Below are positions 43,263 to 53,362 of a stretch of 64,000 nucleotides of DNA, in pieces. Under the pieces are notes generated by a model. The model did no database searches, was not told the DNA's origin, and saw nothing but the letters and a program-made list of their open reading frames with translations. A program made the position numbers and the translations under genes. This DNA comes from Cephalopachus bancanus (lineage: Eukaryota; Chordata; Mammalia; Primates; Tarsiidae), in assembly GCA_027257055.1 (NCBI GenBank), contig JAPVLO010000056.1:2728001-2792000 (forward strand). Reading direction: 5' to 3'. Numbering within the stretch: position 1 is the stretch's first letter; each line of letters opens with the position of its first letter.

Positions 43263-44100
43263 AATGACATTTAGTACCAAAAAGTTAAGCCTCAACAAAA
43301 GGTTCTAATGTTTGAGCAATAGATATGTTATTCTGAAGCAGCATTTAATTACTTTTCAACTCAGTGCCAGGGAAGCAAAGCTCAGGAGTTCTGTGGGGAT
43401 GGTAGAGACTGTGCAGGGTCTAGGATGGTTTGGATTCATTTGTCGTTTGTCGTATGATAGAAATTTCTGATGCTGTTCACCCAGACCTGTTTGGAAGATG
43501 CTGGGGAGTAGAAGCAAAAATCCTGGTGCCCTTCGAGTTACCCTAAGTAGAAGGGATTTTAAAAGTAGGCATTCCTGCAACCTTACCCTCATATGATTCA
43601 TTTGTAAATGGGAAGGAAAGGTAACACACCATTCAGATGAAGTAAACTTCTCTCCAGAAAGAGGAAACACCAAACAAAAATGCAGATCACCAAACTCTGG
43701 AAATCCTAACACAGAACTAAAGCAAATTATTGCCCATACCCAAGTTCATTCTTCTTGATTACATTTAAAGCATGTGCTTTAAATGTAAATTTGCATGCAT
43801 TCTGTGTTGGAGAATAAGCACCCTGGATCTAATGAGGAGAAAGCAGAGACAATCCATCCTGCTGAATGGCTCAGGAAAAACCTCAGCATCAGTGTCATGG
43901 TCTGTAAAGTCTGTCCATCAGATACACTGTACTTGAATTGATCGGGAAGCCATCTGTATTGATCTGAGTAGCCACCGTGAAAATGCAGTCACTGTAACAA
44001 TTCACTAGGCTACGTGAAGTCACAATCTACATTTGCTTCAGTTCCTTTGGAGGATGTCGTATGCAAGGTATATTTGGCCAGCCCAGCTCAATTCAGTATG
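43263..44100. other. unassigned sequence with palindrome
   Basis: No named repeat. The 118-codon minus-strand frame at 43356-43712 shows no domain. It contains the inverted repeat at 43759-43788, listed separately. Confidence 0.4.
43759..43788. repeat. 30-bp near-perfect palindrome
   Basis: Left arm ttacatttaaagca (43759-43772), two-base centre tg, right arm tgctttaaatgtaa (43775-43788). The 14-bp arms are exactly complementary. A POU-octamer-like atttgcat follows at 43789-43796. It is not the end of any recognised transposon. It could bind a dimeric factor or be a relic of a small inverted duplication. Confidence 0.95.
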
Positions 44101-44102
44101 TT

Positions 44103-44322
44103 ACAATAGTTAACATTTATTGAGTGTCAGTCTTGGGCCTGGCTTCAAAGTGCTAGATATACAAGCTGTGTCATGTATTCCTCACATCCAACCATTCAAG
44201 GTACGTGCCCTATGAGGAAGAAAGAGCACAGAGTTTGAATGGGTGCTTGAGGTTTCATTAGCTAGTAAACAAGGCCATCTGACACTAGCACCAGAGCTCT
44301 GTACTAGAAGAAGGGTCCTCCT
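44103..44322 (-). mobile_element. MIR SINE relic
   Basis: taacatttattgagtgtcag, tcttgggcctggcttcaaag, gtgtcatgtattcctcacat, ggtacgtgccctatgaggaa, tgcttgaggtttcattagct, agtaaacaaggccatctgac form antisense MIR. Confidence 0.7.
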
Positions 44323-44342
44323 GCCCAAGTCTTGCACTGAGC

Positions 44343-44480
44343 CCCCAATATTTTACCTCTTTTAATCTTCCCAACAAACGTGGATGACAGGCACAATGGT
44401 CACAGAGAGCAGAGGCTCATGGAAGCTGATTAATTTTCCCAGGAAGTGTTAGAGTTAGGTTTCAATAGGCAGCCATCACT
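44343..44480 (-). mobile_element. MIR SINE relic
   Basis: tacctcttttaatcttccca, acaaacgtggatgacaggca, gcagaggctcatggaagctg, attaattttcccaggaagtg follow antisense MIR. Second in a run of three. Confidence 0.65.
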
Positions 44481-44481
44481 T

Positions 44482-44695
44482 AAACAGTCTTTGCTATGTT
44501 CAGGAGCTATTCTAAGAGCAGCTGCACAAAGTGACCCCTGCTTCTTACTCCCATTTTACAGATGAGGACATTGGAACCCATGGAAATCATCACTTGCCCA
44601 AGGTTACACAGCTGGTAAGCAACAGGACAGAGATTCTGAGGAGAGCAGTCTTATCTCAGAGACTATACTCTTAATCCTCATGCACCCTCTCTAAT
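44482..44695 (-). mobile_element. MIR SINE, near full length
   Basis: ttgctatgttcaggagctat, tctaagagcagctgcacaaa, tcccattttacagatgagga, cattggaacccatggaaatc, atcacttgcccaaggttaca, cagctggtaagcaacaggac, actatactcttaatcctcat. Well preserved; third consecutive antisense MIR. Confidence 0.85.
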
Positions 44696-45030
44696 CTAGG
44701 GTTCCATATGTCCAAATCTCCTACCCTTTCCTTTCACCTCAATTCCTCCCTACATTCAGATTCACCTCAGTTCATTCTCTATCTTACTGCTGAGAAGAAG
44801 CTAGGAGATCATCTGGCATCAAACCTTAGTTTAAGCATTAAGCAAACAAAGTACAGGACTTATTTCTGTGCACTGTGAATTTTTCATTTGTCCACCCCAT
44901 GCCCATAAACACATGTTCAATTAAACATGAATGTCAGAAATTAATTTAAATATGCAAAGGGAGATTTCTTGTAATCCTTCAATTTCTAACCCCTCTGAAT
45001 GTGGGTTTTGATTCAAATGCCCAGGATTGG
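44696..45030. other. unassigned sequence
   Basis: No gene or named repeat before the microsatellite. Confidence 0.4.
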
Positions 45031-45043
45031 AGTGTGCGTGCGT

Positions 45044-45139
<96 letters not shown>

Positions 45140-45160
45140 CAGAGAGAGAGGAGACAGAGA
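45031..45160. repeat. compound (GT)n(GA)n microsatellite
   Basis: gtgcgtgcgtgtgcgtgtgc, then a pure GT tract to about 45091, a pure GA tract to about 45120, then gacaga-type units to 45160. The repeats make the overlapping frames at 44979-45241 of serial Val/Cys, Arg/Glu or His/Thr, which are artefacts. Alternating purine-pyrimidine GT can form Z-DNA, and the GA part can form triplex DNA. Confidence 0.97.
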
Positions 45161-45536
45161 AACAAGGGGTCTCTAAACAAAAATCAAGAAAGCTGTTTTG
45201 ATTTTCTCTCCCTTTTTTTGAGCTGTTGGACTCCAAACTAGGTTAAATCCTTTTAGAACAATAAAACAATCTCATGTGCTATATCAATATACAGCATCTC
45301 CCCAAATTAAGAGTAGAACAGTCCTGAGAAAAGATTATTACCAAGAATTCACTAAAAAGAAACGTTCTCCACTCATCCCATGGTCAAATAGGGTCAGGGA
45401 ATGCTACAGGTATGAATGTGCATGTAAGAACCTGAAGATATGCGTATGATGGCATAGATTACGCAGTGCATACTGAAAGCCCCAAGAAGCTCCTGAGTCA
45501 TGCCATCTGCCAAACTCTGTTCAACACCAGTCAAGG
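45161..45536. other. unassigned sequence
   Basis: No gene or clear repeat in about 375 bases. Confidence 0.4.
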
Positions 45537-45537
45537 T

Positions 45538-45720
45538 TAACTGAGAACATTCTCTGGTACCTTATGTCAGGCATTATGCCAAGTGTTTTCCTTTACTTAT
45601 CTCTTTTTATCCTGACAACATCCCTATGAAACAGGTACTGGTATTATGTCCATTTTACAGGTGAAAAAACTGAGGCTGGGTTAAGTTACTGGCTTATACA
45701 TAGTTTGCTCCAACATTTGG
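45538..45720 (-). mobile_element. MIR SINE relic
   Basis: ccttatgtcaggcattatgc, caagtgttttcctttactta, tctctttttatcctgacaac, atccctatgaaacaggtact, gtccattttacaggtgaaaa, aactgaggctgggttaagtt is a well-kept antisense MIR, cut before its head. Confidence 0.85.
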
Positions 45721-45737
45721 GAACAACCTAGAAGTTC

Positions 45738-46080
45738 TCAGAATGAACTTTGCTTCTTCCACCTCTTTGCCTTTGTCGCGGGCTATTTCCTCTGCCTGGG
45801 ACCTCCTCCCAACCCTTCTCATCTGCCTCATTCCTACATCATATCCTTTGACTCTTTTCTCCCCAAGGTCTTCTTAACACTTTCTCCAAAGTGGATGAGA
45901 TGTCCCTTCTCTGCATGCCCAAACCCCTGCACTTCCTAGGCTGTATCATTAGGATGTTTTTATCTGTCTGCCTCTGCACTGAGAATCCCTTTATGGAAAG
46001 AATCGCGTTTTGTTATATTTTTACCTCTAGTGTCAGCATTTGGCAAGAGTAGATGCTCAATAAATGCTTGCTAAGCAAAA
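45738..46080 (+). mobile_element. L2 LINE relic
   Basis: tcttccacctctttgccttt, gcgggctatttcctctgcct, gggacctcctcccaaccctt, actcttttctccccaaggtc, ttcttaacactttctccaaa, ctgtatcattaggatgtttt, cctctgcactgagaatccct, agtagatgctcaataaatgc. Sense ORF2 end to the 3' terminus, ending in an A-rich run. One of the clearest L2 tails. Confidence 0.85.
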
Positions 46081-46149
46081 AACAAAACAAACAAACAAAT
46101 GAAAAACTCCCTACCCAAGACAGTGAATATTGTTTGTGGGCAAAGCTCA

Positions 46150-46420
46150 AGGACAACGCTAATAATAATCGCTCTGATTGACTGAGACCTCCCAACATGC
46201 CAGATGCTGTGTAGGCACTTCACAAAGAGCATGTCATTTCATCCTCATCAGAAACCTTTCAGACATTTGAAAATAATATCCCCATTTTACAACGAGGCAA
46301 ACTGAGGCTCAGGAACGTTAATCAACCTACCCCCACTCACACAACCAGTAGATGAGAGAATCGAGATGCAAATCCAAGACCATCAAATTCCAAAGATTTT
46401 GCTCTTCATGTACAATGAAT
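46150..46420 (-). mobile_element. MIR SINE, near full length
   Basis: catgccagatgctgtgtagg, cacttcacaaagagcatgtc, atttcatcctcatcagaaac, ccccattttacaacgaggca, aactgaggctcaggaacgtt, cacacaaccagtagatgaga, gagatgcaaatccaagacca are in antisense MIR order. Confidence 0.85.
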
Positions 46421-46928
46421 GTTCCATACTGCCATTGTGAAACATGCACATTGGGCTCTTTTTGTAACCAGAGCAAAGATCTCTTCTAGAACAACCATCT
46501 AAGAACACTCCCTCTGCCCCGCTCTTTCTCTCACTGTTAAAGGAAATGAGCTAAGATAGCCCTCAGCTATGCCATCATGGTGGTGCTTGGAAAAATTAAT
46601 CCTGTGCCGTTTTGCATTTGCTGCTTGTGAATCAAACTGTGAAAGCTAATTTAAAAACTTTCACACTTGGTTTGAATGAAGACTGTCAGTGCTTGGGGAA
46701 TGCTAAATTGTACACAATTAGTTCAAATGGTGTTAGCCAAGGCTACCCAGCATCCTCTCAAAAGAAAAGGCTCCCATGGCCACCGGGATGATCCAAGGGG
46801 AAGGTTATAGAGAAGGTTTTGGCAAGAAGAGGCATAGAGAACTGTAAGCAGCTCATGACGGGATTGTGCCCCTATATATCCATTCTGGTGTGTAATTCCA
46901 TTAAGAGGGAGTTTCCTCCAAGAAATAA
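46421..46928. other. unassigned; 46590-46770 candidate conserved element
   Basis: No gene or named repeat. 46590-46770 (ccgttttgcatttgctgctt, gaatcaaactgtgaaagct, aatttaaaaactttcacac, tacacaattagttcaaatgg) is repeat-free with homeodomain-like words. Confidence 0.4.
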
Positions 46929-46929
46929 C

Positions 46930-47112
46930 TATGCTTCACTGAGATCCCAGACTTTGGGGCACACAGACATGGGCTTGATTCCCAGTCATGAGCCACATGG
47001 TCTGGAGTGGGTGACCTAAGCTATCAAGGCCTTTGTGTTATCATCTGCCAAATGGGGAAAACACTACAGTCACCCTAAAGCTTTGTGAGGATCTCATAGC
47101 ATGCTTTGATTT
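46930..47112 (+). mobile_element. MIR SINE relic
   Basis: gacatgggcttgattcccag, tcatgagccacatggtctgg, tgggtgacctaagctatcaa, tgtgttatcatctgccaaat, ggggaaaacactacagtcac, ctttgtgaggatctcatagc follow sense MIR. Confidence 0.75.
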
Positions 47113-47154
47113 TGTGCCTCCAAATATCAGAAGCCAGTCAGCATTTACTGTTGA

Positions 47155-47240
47155 TGCGTACTCTGGCAAGATATGAACTCCCTGAGGGCAATGACCTAGA
47201 TAGTCTTGTTCACCCTGATGCTCCCGGAACACCTGTACTA
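47155..47240 (+). mobile_element. L2 3' end relic
   Basis: caagatatgaactccctgag, ggcaatgacctagatagtct, tgttcaccctgatgctcccg, gaacacctgtac is the L2 tail without its last bases. Confidence 0.7.
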
Positions 47241-48098
47241 TCTTAGAGCCCAGTCTTCTCTAGAATGATTATTATCGTTACTAATAATAATAGTACTAGC
47301 AATAACACAGTCTGGACTCTGAGACGGGTCCTATGTCTTACCCAAGATTTAGGCGGAGTGTCACAGAAGGAATGCTGCGCTGAACCCAGAACTTGTTCAC
47401 CGTCCCGGAGCTGCCCTTTCCCACAGGCCAGGTGAACCTGCACTGGCAGTCCACTCTTCTGGAGACTTATACCACTGGAAAATGGCTATGGATGAACAAA
47501 TAACATACTTGATTTTCCCATCCAAAAAATGAAAATAACAAAAATAATTGCCCTAGAGAAACGATCATAAGTGTAGCCTGTAAGGGAAAATCAGGCGCAT
47601 GTCGGAGTAAAGGTGATGAGGAATAAGAGCCAGCAGAGGTGACAAAAAAGCCACTTTTTCCTCTCCAGGCTTCCGTAATACCAGTGAGTCCGTGTTTTAG
47701 CAGCATCACCTGCTTTGGCCCCTTCCTGTGTCTAATTCACAAGACCTTACATCTATGCAACGTCTAGTGCTCAGTCATTTGACTCGGAAATTCTACAATC
47801 TTTCATAACTACCAAAGGGAAAAAAATATTTAATAAAGGAATTTTAATAACAGCAGTTCAATTTTAAGGCAAAAATAACTGTAATTACTTGGAGCCTTCA
47901 TAACATCTAAAATCTGATTAAAATGTACCATCGTTTATGAGCTGAGACGGTTATCATGTTTCACAGCCTTGCAATTACTGCTGGTGCCTGTACATGGAAG
48001 AAACTCTGGATAGCGTCTTTTTCATACTTGCATTATACTCTAATCCTTCCAAACCAAGGACCATTTTCATGCACAATAGATACAAAATAAAGAGAGGA
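47241..48098. other. unassigned; 47860-48010 candidate conserved element
   Basis: No gene. The 80-codon minus-strand frame at 47467-47709 has no domain. 47860-48010 is repeat-free with words such as actgtaattacttggagcc, aaatctgattaaaatgtacc, cttgcaattactgctggtg. Confidence 0.4.
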
Positions 48099-48099
48099 T

Positions 48100-48305
48100 T
48101 AATAGTTGTATTACCATCGTGCACCAGGAATTGATAGGCATTTTAGAGCATGGATAACATCAATATTATCATCATCACTTAAAACACAAAAACCCCGAGA
48201 CTGAGGGAAGTGAGTATAACTGGCCCAAGGTCAGAAAGTGGAACAGGTGAGTGAGGTTGGAACCAAAAGCCATTTGGTGATAGTGGCTGTGTCTTTAACC
48301 TAAGC
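48100..48305 (-). mobile_element. MIR SINE relic
   Basis: cgtgcaccaggaattgatag, cattttagagcatggataac, aaaaccccgagactgaggga, aactggcccaaggtcagaaa, gtggaacaggtgagtgaggt, ctgtgtctttaacctaagcc are antisense MIR. Confidence 0.75.
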
Positions 48306-48632
48306 CCCCAAATGGCTTAACTGGGCTAAGCAGTGTCTAAATTACAGCTTCCTTGTAATCAGTCCTAGGGTGGCATTCACTATTAATTTCAGAAAAGAAG
48401 GAAGTGAGGAAGAGGGAGAAGATGGTAGAGGATTCCACCTGCCAGTTAATACCACCTGCCAGTTGAGCTTCAGCTTGACTTCATAGGTCAAGATTCCAAG
48501 TCTTCTACACATTTTACTTGAAGAATATTACTCACACATAGTTTGGTGTGAAAACAATTTGTATTTTCAAACATTCATCCTCTCAATAAACACTTAATGA
48601 CTAAGTATTCATCTACTTATCAAATACCGAAA
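48306..48632. other. unassigned sequence
   Basis: No gene. A local duplication taccacctgccagtt/tccacctgccagttaat lies near 48434-48465. Confidence 0.4.
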
Positions 48633-48633
48633 T

Positions 48634-48940
48634 GACAATTCTCAGGGAGACCTCCCTGGCCACTCCATGTAAAACTGAACCTCCATACTTCTTATCTTGG
48701 CTTTGTTCTTCCACTTATATTTTAATTTGTTATAACATACACATAGATACAAATTTATTAATCTGTTTCACATTTCCTTTACTTGAATTTATTTGTTGTC
48801 ATATCAATACACCAAAACTGGAAGCTCTCCTTTGACAGGAATTTCTAAGACGTTTTGCCCTACTGTTCCCTAATACCTGGAACAGTGTCTAGCATATAGG
48901 AGGCCCTCTGAAATATTTGTTCAATGAATAAATAAATTAA
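48634..48940 (+). mobile_element. L2 LINE relic
   Basis: tctcagggagacctccctgg, ccactccatgtaaaactgaa, ctttgttcttccacttatat, gaagctctcctttgacagga, ccctaatacctggaacagtg, tctagcatataggaggccct, atttgttcaatgaataaata. Sense L2 tail with a typical terminus. Confidence 0.85.
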
Positions 48941-49037
48941 AAGCTGAGTATAAACAGATAAAGCAATTCTCAGACCCATATGCCAAGTTCTTGTTAAGCT
49001 TCTTTATTTAGACTATCTGAATTTGTCATCTACCTCC

Positions 49038-49330
49038 TTCAGTTATTCATTTAATCGTCTAACAAGCATTTGTTGAGTGCCTAGGGTATGCCAGACACAG
49101 TTCCGGGTGGTTGGTTTGCAGCTGTGAACAAAACAGGTAAACTCCATGAAGCTTACGCCCTGGCGGGGAGAACTAATACATAAAACAAAATGTACCTTCT
49201 ATAGGTAGTCATAGAGTTACGACATCAAGCAGAGCAAGGAGAGAAAGTGATTGGGCAAAGGCAGGAAAGAAGGGGCTAATTCAGTTTAGAGTCAGGGAAG
49301 GCCCCTCTGTGAAGGTAAAGTTGTCCACAA
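49038..49330 (-). mobile_element. L2 LINE relic
   Basis: Antisense: gttattcatttaatcgtcta, acaagcatttgttgagtgcc, tagggtatgccagacacagt, ttgcagctgtgaacaaaaca, actccatgaagcttacgccc, tggcggggagaactaataca, gtcagggaaggcccctctgt. Clear from the 3' terminus inward. Confidence 0.85.
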
Positions 49331-50305
49331 ATATGTTTATTCAAACCAGGAGAGGACGTGGAATGAGCAGGACAGTGGCAAAATCCTGCCTGTTGTATCA
49401 AAATGGCCCAAACATCTCTCATCTGCGATCCTCGTCTTCCTCACTTGGTGCAGTGGGAATGATACTTACCCTGACTACCCTGCAAAAACAGGCCTGCTGT
49501 GACCATCAATGAAATATCCCATTTCTCTCACCCATGCATTGAAGTGGTTGCATTACATGGTTTCTATGATCCTTTCCCATTCTAATTTGCTAAGATTCGA
49601 CTGATATAAAAGAGCCTTAAAAACTCTAATTTGCTGCACAAATGTATGAGATAAGGGTCAGCACAACTGTGACTTTCATCATCATTCCAACGATCCACTA
49701 CAGTTCTGGAGTTCAGAGCCCCCAGCATCAAAGCACTCTTCAGCTTCATTTTTATTTAAGCGATTTCAAGATCTCGTTGAGAATGTAAGTTGAATGGTAA
49801 TTTCATTTCTAGGGATGTTTTGTTGTCTAAGCCATAATTTAAATGCCCATCCTAAATTCTGCTAATTATCAGCACTAATGAAAGACTAAAATGGCATAGC
49901 TAATCCAAAGGACTGTTCTAATTTGGTTTTAGGCTGTATTTCAGGATTTTTTTTTAAGTAGCAGATTTGCCTGCCCAATCGTATGGTAGCTACGCTACTG
50001 CTAAAAAGAGCAAGTAAGTACCCAGGAAGCAAGAAATGCTGGGTGAGATGAGGGGTTGCTGCACTGCTTCCTGTGGATGAGCTCTGGGGTTCCATTACCC
50101 CCACTGAAACTGTAAAAAAATTCTTTGTTTTCTTTCTAACTTCAAGAAAATGAGTTAAACTTGAAAACGTTCTAGGGTCCCTTCTAGCTGGAACATTCGG
50201 CTCTTACATCACTATGACCTGAAACAATCAACAGGAATATTTGAGAAGGACAGGAATATAAATTCATTTCAAATAACATATCAGCATGAGAGTGAAGGAG
50301 ACACA
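49331..50305. other. unassigned; 49740-49880 candidate conserved element
   Basis: No gene. Near 49420-49475 a worn MIR is possible. 49740-49880 has repeat-free, TAAT-rich text (ttaagcgatttcaagatctc, gaatggtaatttcatttcta, gccataatttaaatgccc, ctgctaattatcagcactaa). Confidence 0.4.
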
Positions 50306-50307
50306 TC

Positions 50308-50450
50308 CATGTATTCCAAACTCATCGGGTGTTTGCTATACATCAGGCAAATTGCTGAGAGATAGGAATCCAGAGAGGAGCAAAGACTAGTTCCTGCCAG
50401 TCCAGAAACTCACAGTCTATGATAGCGGACAGACCACATCCACCAACATT
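50308..50450 (-). mobile_element. L2 relic, left part
   Basis: catgtattccaaactcatcg, ggtgtttgctatacatcagg, agactagttcctgccagtcc, agaaactcacagtctatgat is antisense L2, interrupted by the truncated Alu. Confidence 0.6.
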
Positions 50451-50464
50451 AAGAAGTCCACTGA

Positions 50465-50586
50465 CTTGGAAGGCTGAGGCAGAAGGATCGCCGGAACCCA
50501 GCAGGTCGAGGCTGCAGTGGCCAGGAGCGTCCACTACACTACAGTCTGGGCGACGGAGTGAGACTCAAACTCAAATAAAAAAAAAG
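50465..50586 (+). mobile_element. 5'-truncated Alu (right arm only), lineage-specific
   Basis: Starts mid-element at cttggaaggctgaggcag and runs gatcgccggaacccagcagg, tcgaggctgcagtggccagg, acagtctgggcgacggagtg, then an A-rich tail. Perfect 14-bp target-site duplications aagaagtccactga at 50451-50464 and 50587-50600. The flawless duplication and retained CpGs suggest it is among the youngest insertions here. Confidence 0.95.
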
Positions 50587-50600
50587 AAGAAGTCCACTGA

Positions 50601-50725
50601 ACAATCACAGGGGCTACAATAGTGCTGTGAACAGGACAGAAGAAGGCCAAAGGAGAGGGGGTGGCTTTATCTGGGTTTAGGAGGCAAAAGGCAAATCTTC
50701 ATGTTAGAGGTGACCCTTGAGCTAT
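50601..50725 (-). mobile_element. L2 relic, right part
   Basis: acaatagtgctgtgaacagg, acagaagaaggccaaagga, gaggtgacccttgagctata continues the L2 broken by the Alu at 50465. Confidence 0.5.
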
Positions 50726-50849
50726 AACAAATAAATGGTTGCTCCATGTAAGGTTGCTACGTGCAAAGTAGCTGAAAATCAGGAAATGACATTTGGTGTC
50801 AGGACCAGAACTATATGGTAACTATGCCTCTTTTAATCTCTGAAGTTCC

Positions 50850-51640
50850 ATGTTTTTGCTATTGTGAATAGAGCTACAACAAACATGTGCGTGCAGGTAT
50901 CTTTTTGGTAGAATGACTTGAGTTCCTCCGGGTATATACCCAATAGGGGGATAGCTGGGTCATATGGAAGGTCAATTTCCAATTCTCTCAGAAATTACCA
51001 CACTGTCTTCCAAAGAGGTTGCACTAGTTTGCATTTCCACCAGTAGTGTAGAAGCGAGCCTTTTTCTCCGCATCCTTGCCAGCATCAGTGGTTGTTTTAT
51101 TAATGATGGGCCATTGTTACTGGGGTTAGGTGGTATCTCAATGTGGTTTTGATTTGCATTTCTCTGATGATGAGTGAGGCTGAGCACTTTTTCATGTGTC
51201 TGTTGGCTGCCTGTATATCTTCTTTTGAGAAGTGTCTATTCTGTTGCAGCTTTATTCACAATAGCAAAAACATGGAATTAACTATGCTACCCAGCAAAGC
51301 TGAACTGGATTTTTAAAAATGTGGTACATATACACAATGGAATACTATGCAGCCATAAAAAAGGACAAACACATGGACTTCGCAGCAACTAGGATGAATT
51401 TAGAGTCCATCATACTCAGTATCTATCACAGAAACAAAGAACAGAATACCATATTTTCTCACTCATAAGCAGATCTTGAACAATTATCATAATACTATAG
51501 GGAAGGGATTGGCAATTGAGGGAAACTGCCAGGGGAGGGGCAGGCACACCTCTTCAACAAGGGTACCTGCATAATGAACATTTGTGTACCTAACCCTGAA
51601 TTGTACCCCACATCTTTAAAATTAAAAAATTAAAACCCCC
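50850..51640 (+). mobile_element. 5'-inverted young L1 (twin-priming structure)
   Basis: Antisense ORF2 arm 50848-51240: tttgctattgtgaatagagc, caggtatctttttggtagaa, gggtatatacccaatagggg, caccagtagtgtagaagcga. Sense arm 51241-51640: gcagctttattcacaatagc, aaaaacatggaattaactat, acacaatggaatactatgc, agccataaaaaaggacaaac, cttgaacaattatcataata, then a 3' UTR ending cccacatctttaaaattaaa. Flanking ctgaagttcc (50840-50849) and ctgaagtacc (51641-51650), 9 of 10 identical, are the likely target-site duplication. About 30 bases of ORF2 occur in both arms. No working protein. Confidence 0.88.
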
Positions 51641-51650
51641 CTGAAGTACC

Positions 51651-51775
51651 CAGTTTATTTTATCATCCTCATTGTACAGGTGAAGTAACTGAGGCTTAGA
51701 GATATAACATAACTCTCCCCACTTCACTTCCCTTGCCAGAGACAAGAATGAAGACCAATCTAGCCTCAGTGAAGC
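51651..51775 (-). mobile_element. MIR SINE relic
   Basis: atcatcctcattgtacaggt, gaagtaactgaggcttagag, atataacataactctcccc are antisense MIR, next to the L1 insertion. Confidence 0.65.
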
Positions 51776-53115
51776 AAACTAAAATGTCCCTCTTCCTCCC
51801 TCTGCAGTTATCCCCATGATGCTCTTTCATCATCTAACCTGCAGCCAGCTCCCCCTTGCCTCCCTCCAACCAACTGTTTGAAGTCTGAGCTGTGTTGCCC
51901 TTGGCCTAGCCCCATCACGCTCCCCAGTCCCTATGTTTCTCCCACAGAGGTAAGAGATGGGTCCAGCCATCTGCAGGAGGATTCATAAGTACCAACAAAA
52001 ATTTCAAAGCCATTTGCTTCCCAACTGGGGATGAAACACAAAGCCTTCCATCTCTCATTCTAAAGAAATATTCATTTCCCTCATAGAAAGTAAGTTCCAG
52101 GCAAGTAATGCTGATAGTCCTCACCATTCTTAAAAGGGTGAGAACTTCTCCATCCTATTTATTACAACTAGTCCTGTGGCCCTGGGTCTTTCAACACAAC
52201 CTTCTTTTTTGTTCCATTTCTCCTGTCTTGTTTCTCCTTCATGCTCTAATTAGGATGTTTTCCATCTCAAGTCATCAGGCATTGGTAGTGATTTCTAAGC
52301 ACTTCACTGCTCCATAACTTTGCTTTTATAAAGTACTCAACACATTCTGGGTAAGAAATGATTTGGTGGCAGGTCTCTGTGGATCAGGTCAGTAGTACCC
52401 ATACTGTCTGAGCATCACACATTTATCCTTTAATTTTCCACCATTAAGCTTACTCCTCTAGACTTGAAGCCTTATTTCTAAAACATGGAAAGCTGTGGTT
52501 TCCTTTCTCTAAATGGCTAAGGAAAAGAGGAACCTCTCAGAAGAATGTCCTCAGGGCTTTGAAATGTTTGAAAATAATCGCTTTTCCATTAATGCACAGA
52601 CTAACATATTTTCCCTGGTATTGAATGCCACCTTTCAGGACTGAAGATTAACGTACAGCCATAGCACTTAGCCACCTTCAAGGAAAAAGCAGCATGCATT
52701 ATTCCTGTCTCAGTGGAGGAATTCTGCATCACATAGACAGGAGGGCAAGGATTGGTCCTCTTAGAGGGGGGAAAACAAAATAAAGATATAGGCAAAAACT
52801 AATCATACCCATCTGAATTTTATCCAGGGGTCACTAAAAATGAATATATTTTATGTGACTCAAATACTCATTACAGCCTCTTTACCTCTATGATTATGTC
52901 TGCAGAATATCATTACTATGTGGCTATTCTGAGACAGACGCATGTATTCACGGCCAAAAACGACAAGCATAGGCTCCTTCTGTCTCTATAGTAGCAAACT
53001 GTTGCAACTATCACAAACATGTATGAATGGGTTTGATTTCTCCAGTGGTCACACTGCTAAGAGCCCAGTGCTTTTCCTACTATCCCACGCTGGCATGTCA
53101 TCCTGAATAGTGGTC
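51776..53115. other. unassigned sequence
   Basis: About 1.3 kb with no gene or named repeat. 52100-52350 is T/C-rich. Short frames show no domain. Confidence 0.4.
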
Positions 53116-53116
53116 C

Positions 53117-53362
53117 TGATAAGCTCTCCTTAAACGAGAATTTACCGCATGCTCAACCCTGTGGTAAGTTAAACATGCATCAAGTCATTGTTTCTTCATA
53201 TGATTTACAAAGTAGACACTATTTTTGTCCCCCACCCAAAATGAGGACACTGAGGTACCGAGAGCAGAAAGAACTGGCCTTGGATCCCACCAGCTTTGAA
53301 GTGGTATAGCTAGGATTTGAACACAGATCTGTCTAATTTCAGGCCCTATCTACTATTTACTT
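53117..53362 (-). mobile_element. MIR SINE, near full length
   Basis: gagaatttaccgcatgctca, accctgtggtaagttaaaca, tgcatcaagtcattgtttct, ccaaaatgaggacactgagg, gtggtatagctaggatttga, acacagatctgtctaatttc form antisense MIR. Confidence 0.75.

Noticed and set aside
44979..45241. Frames with long Val/Cys, Arg/Glu, Ser/Leu and His/Thr repeats
   Set aside because: Purely translated GT/GA microsatellite.
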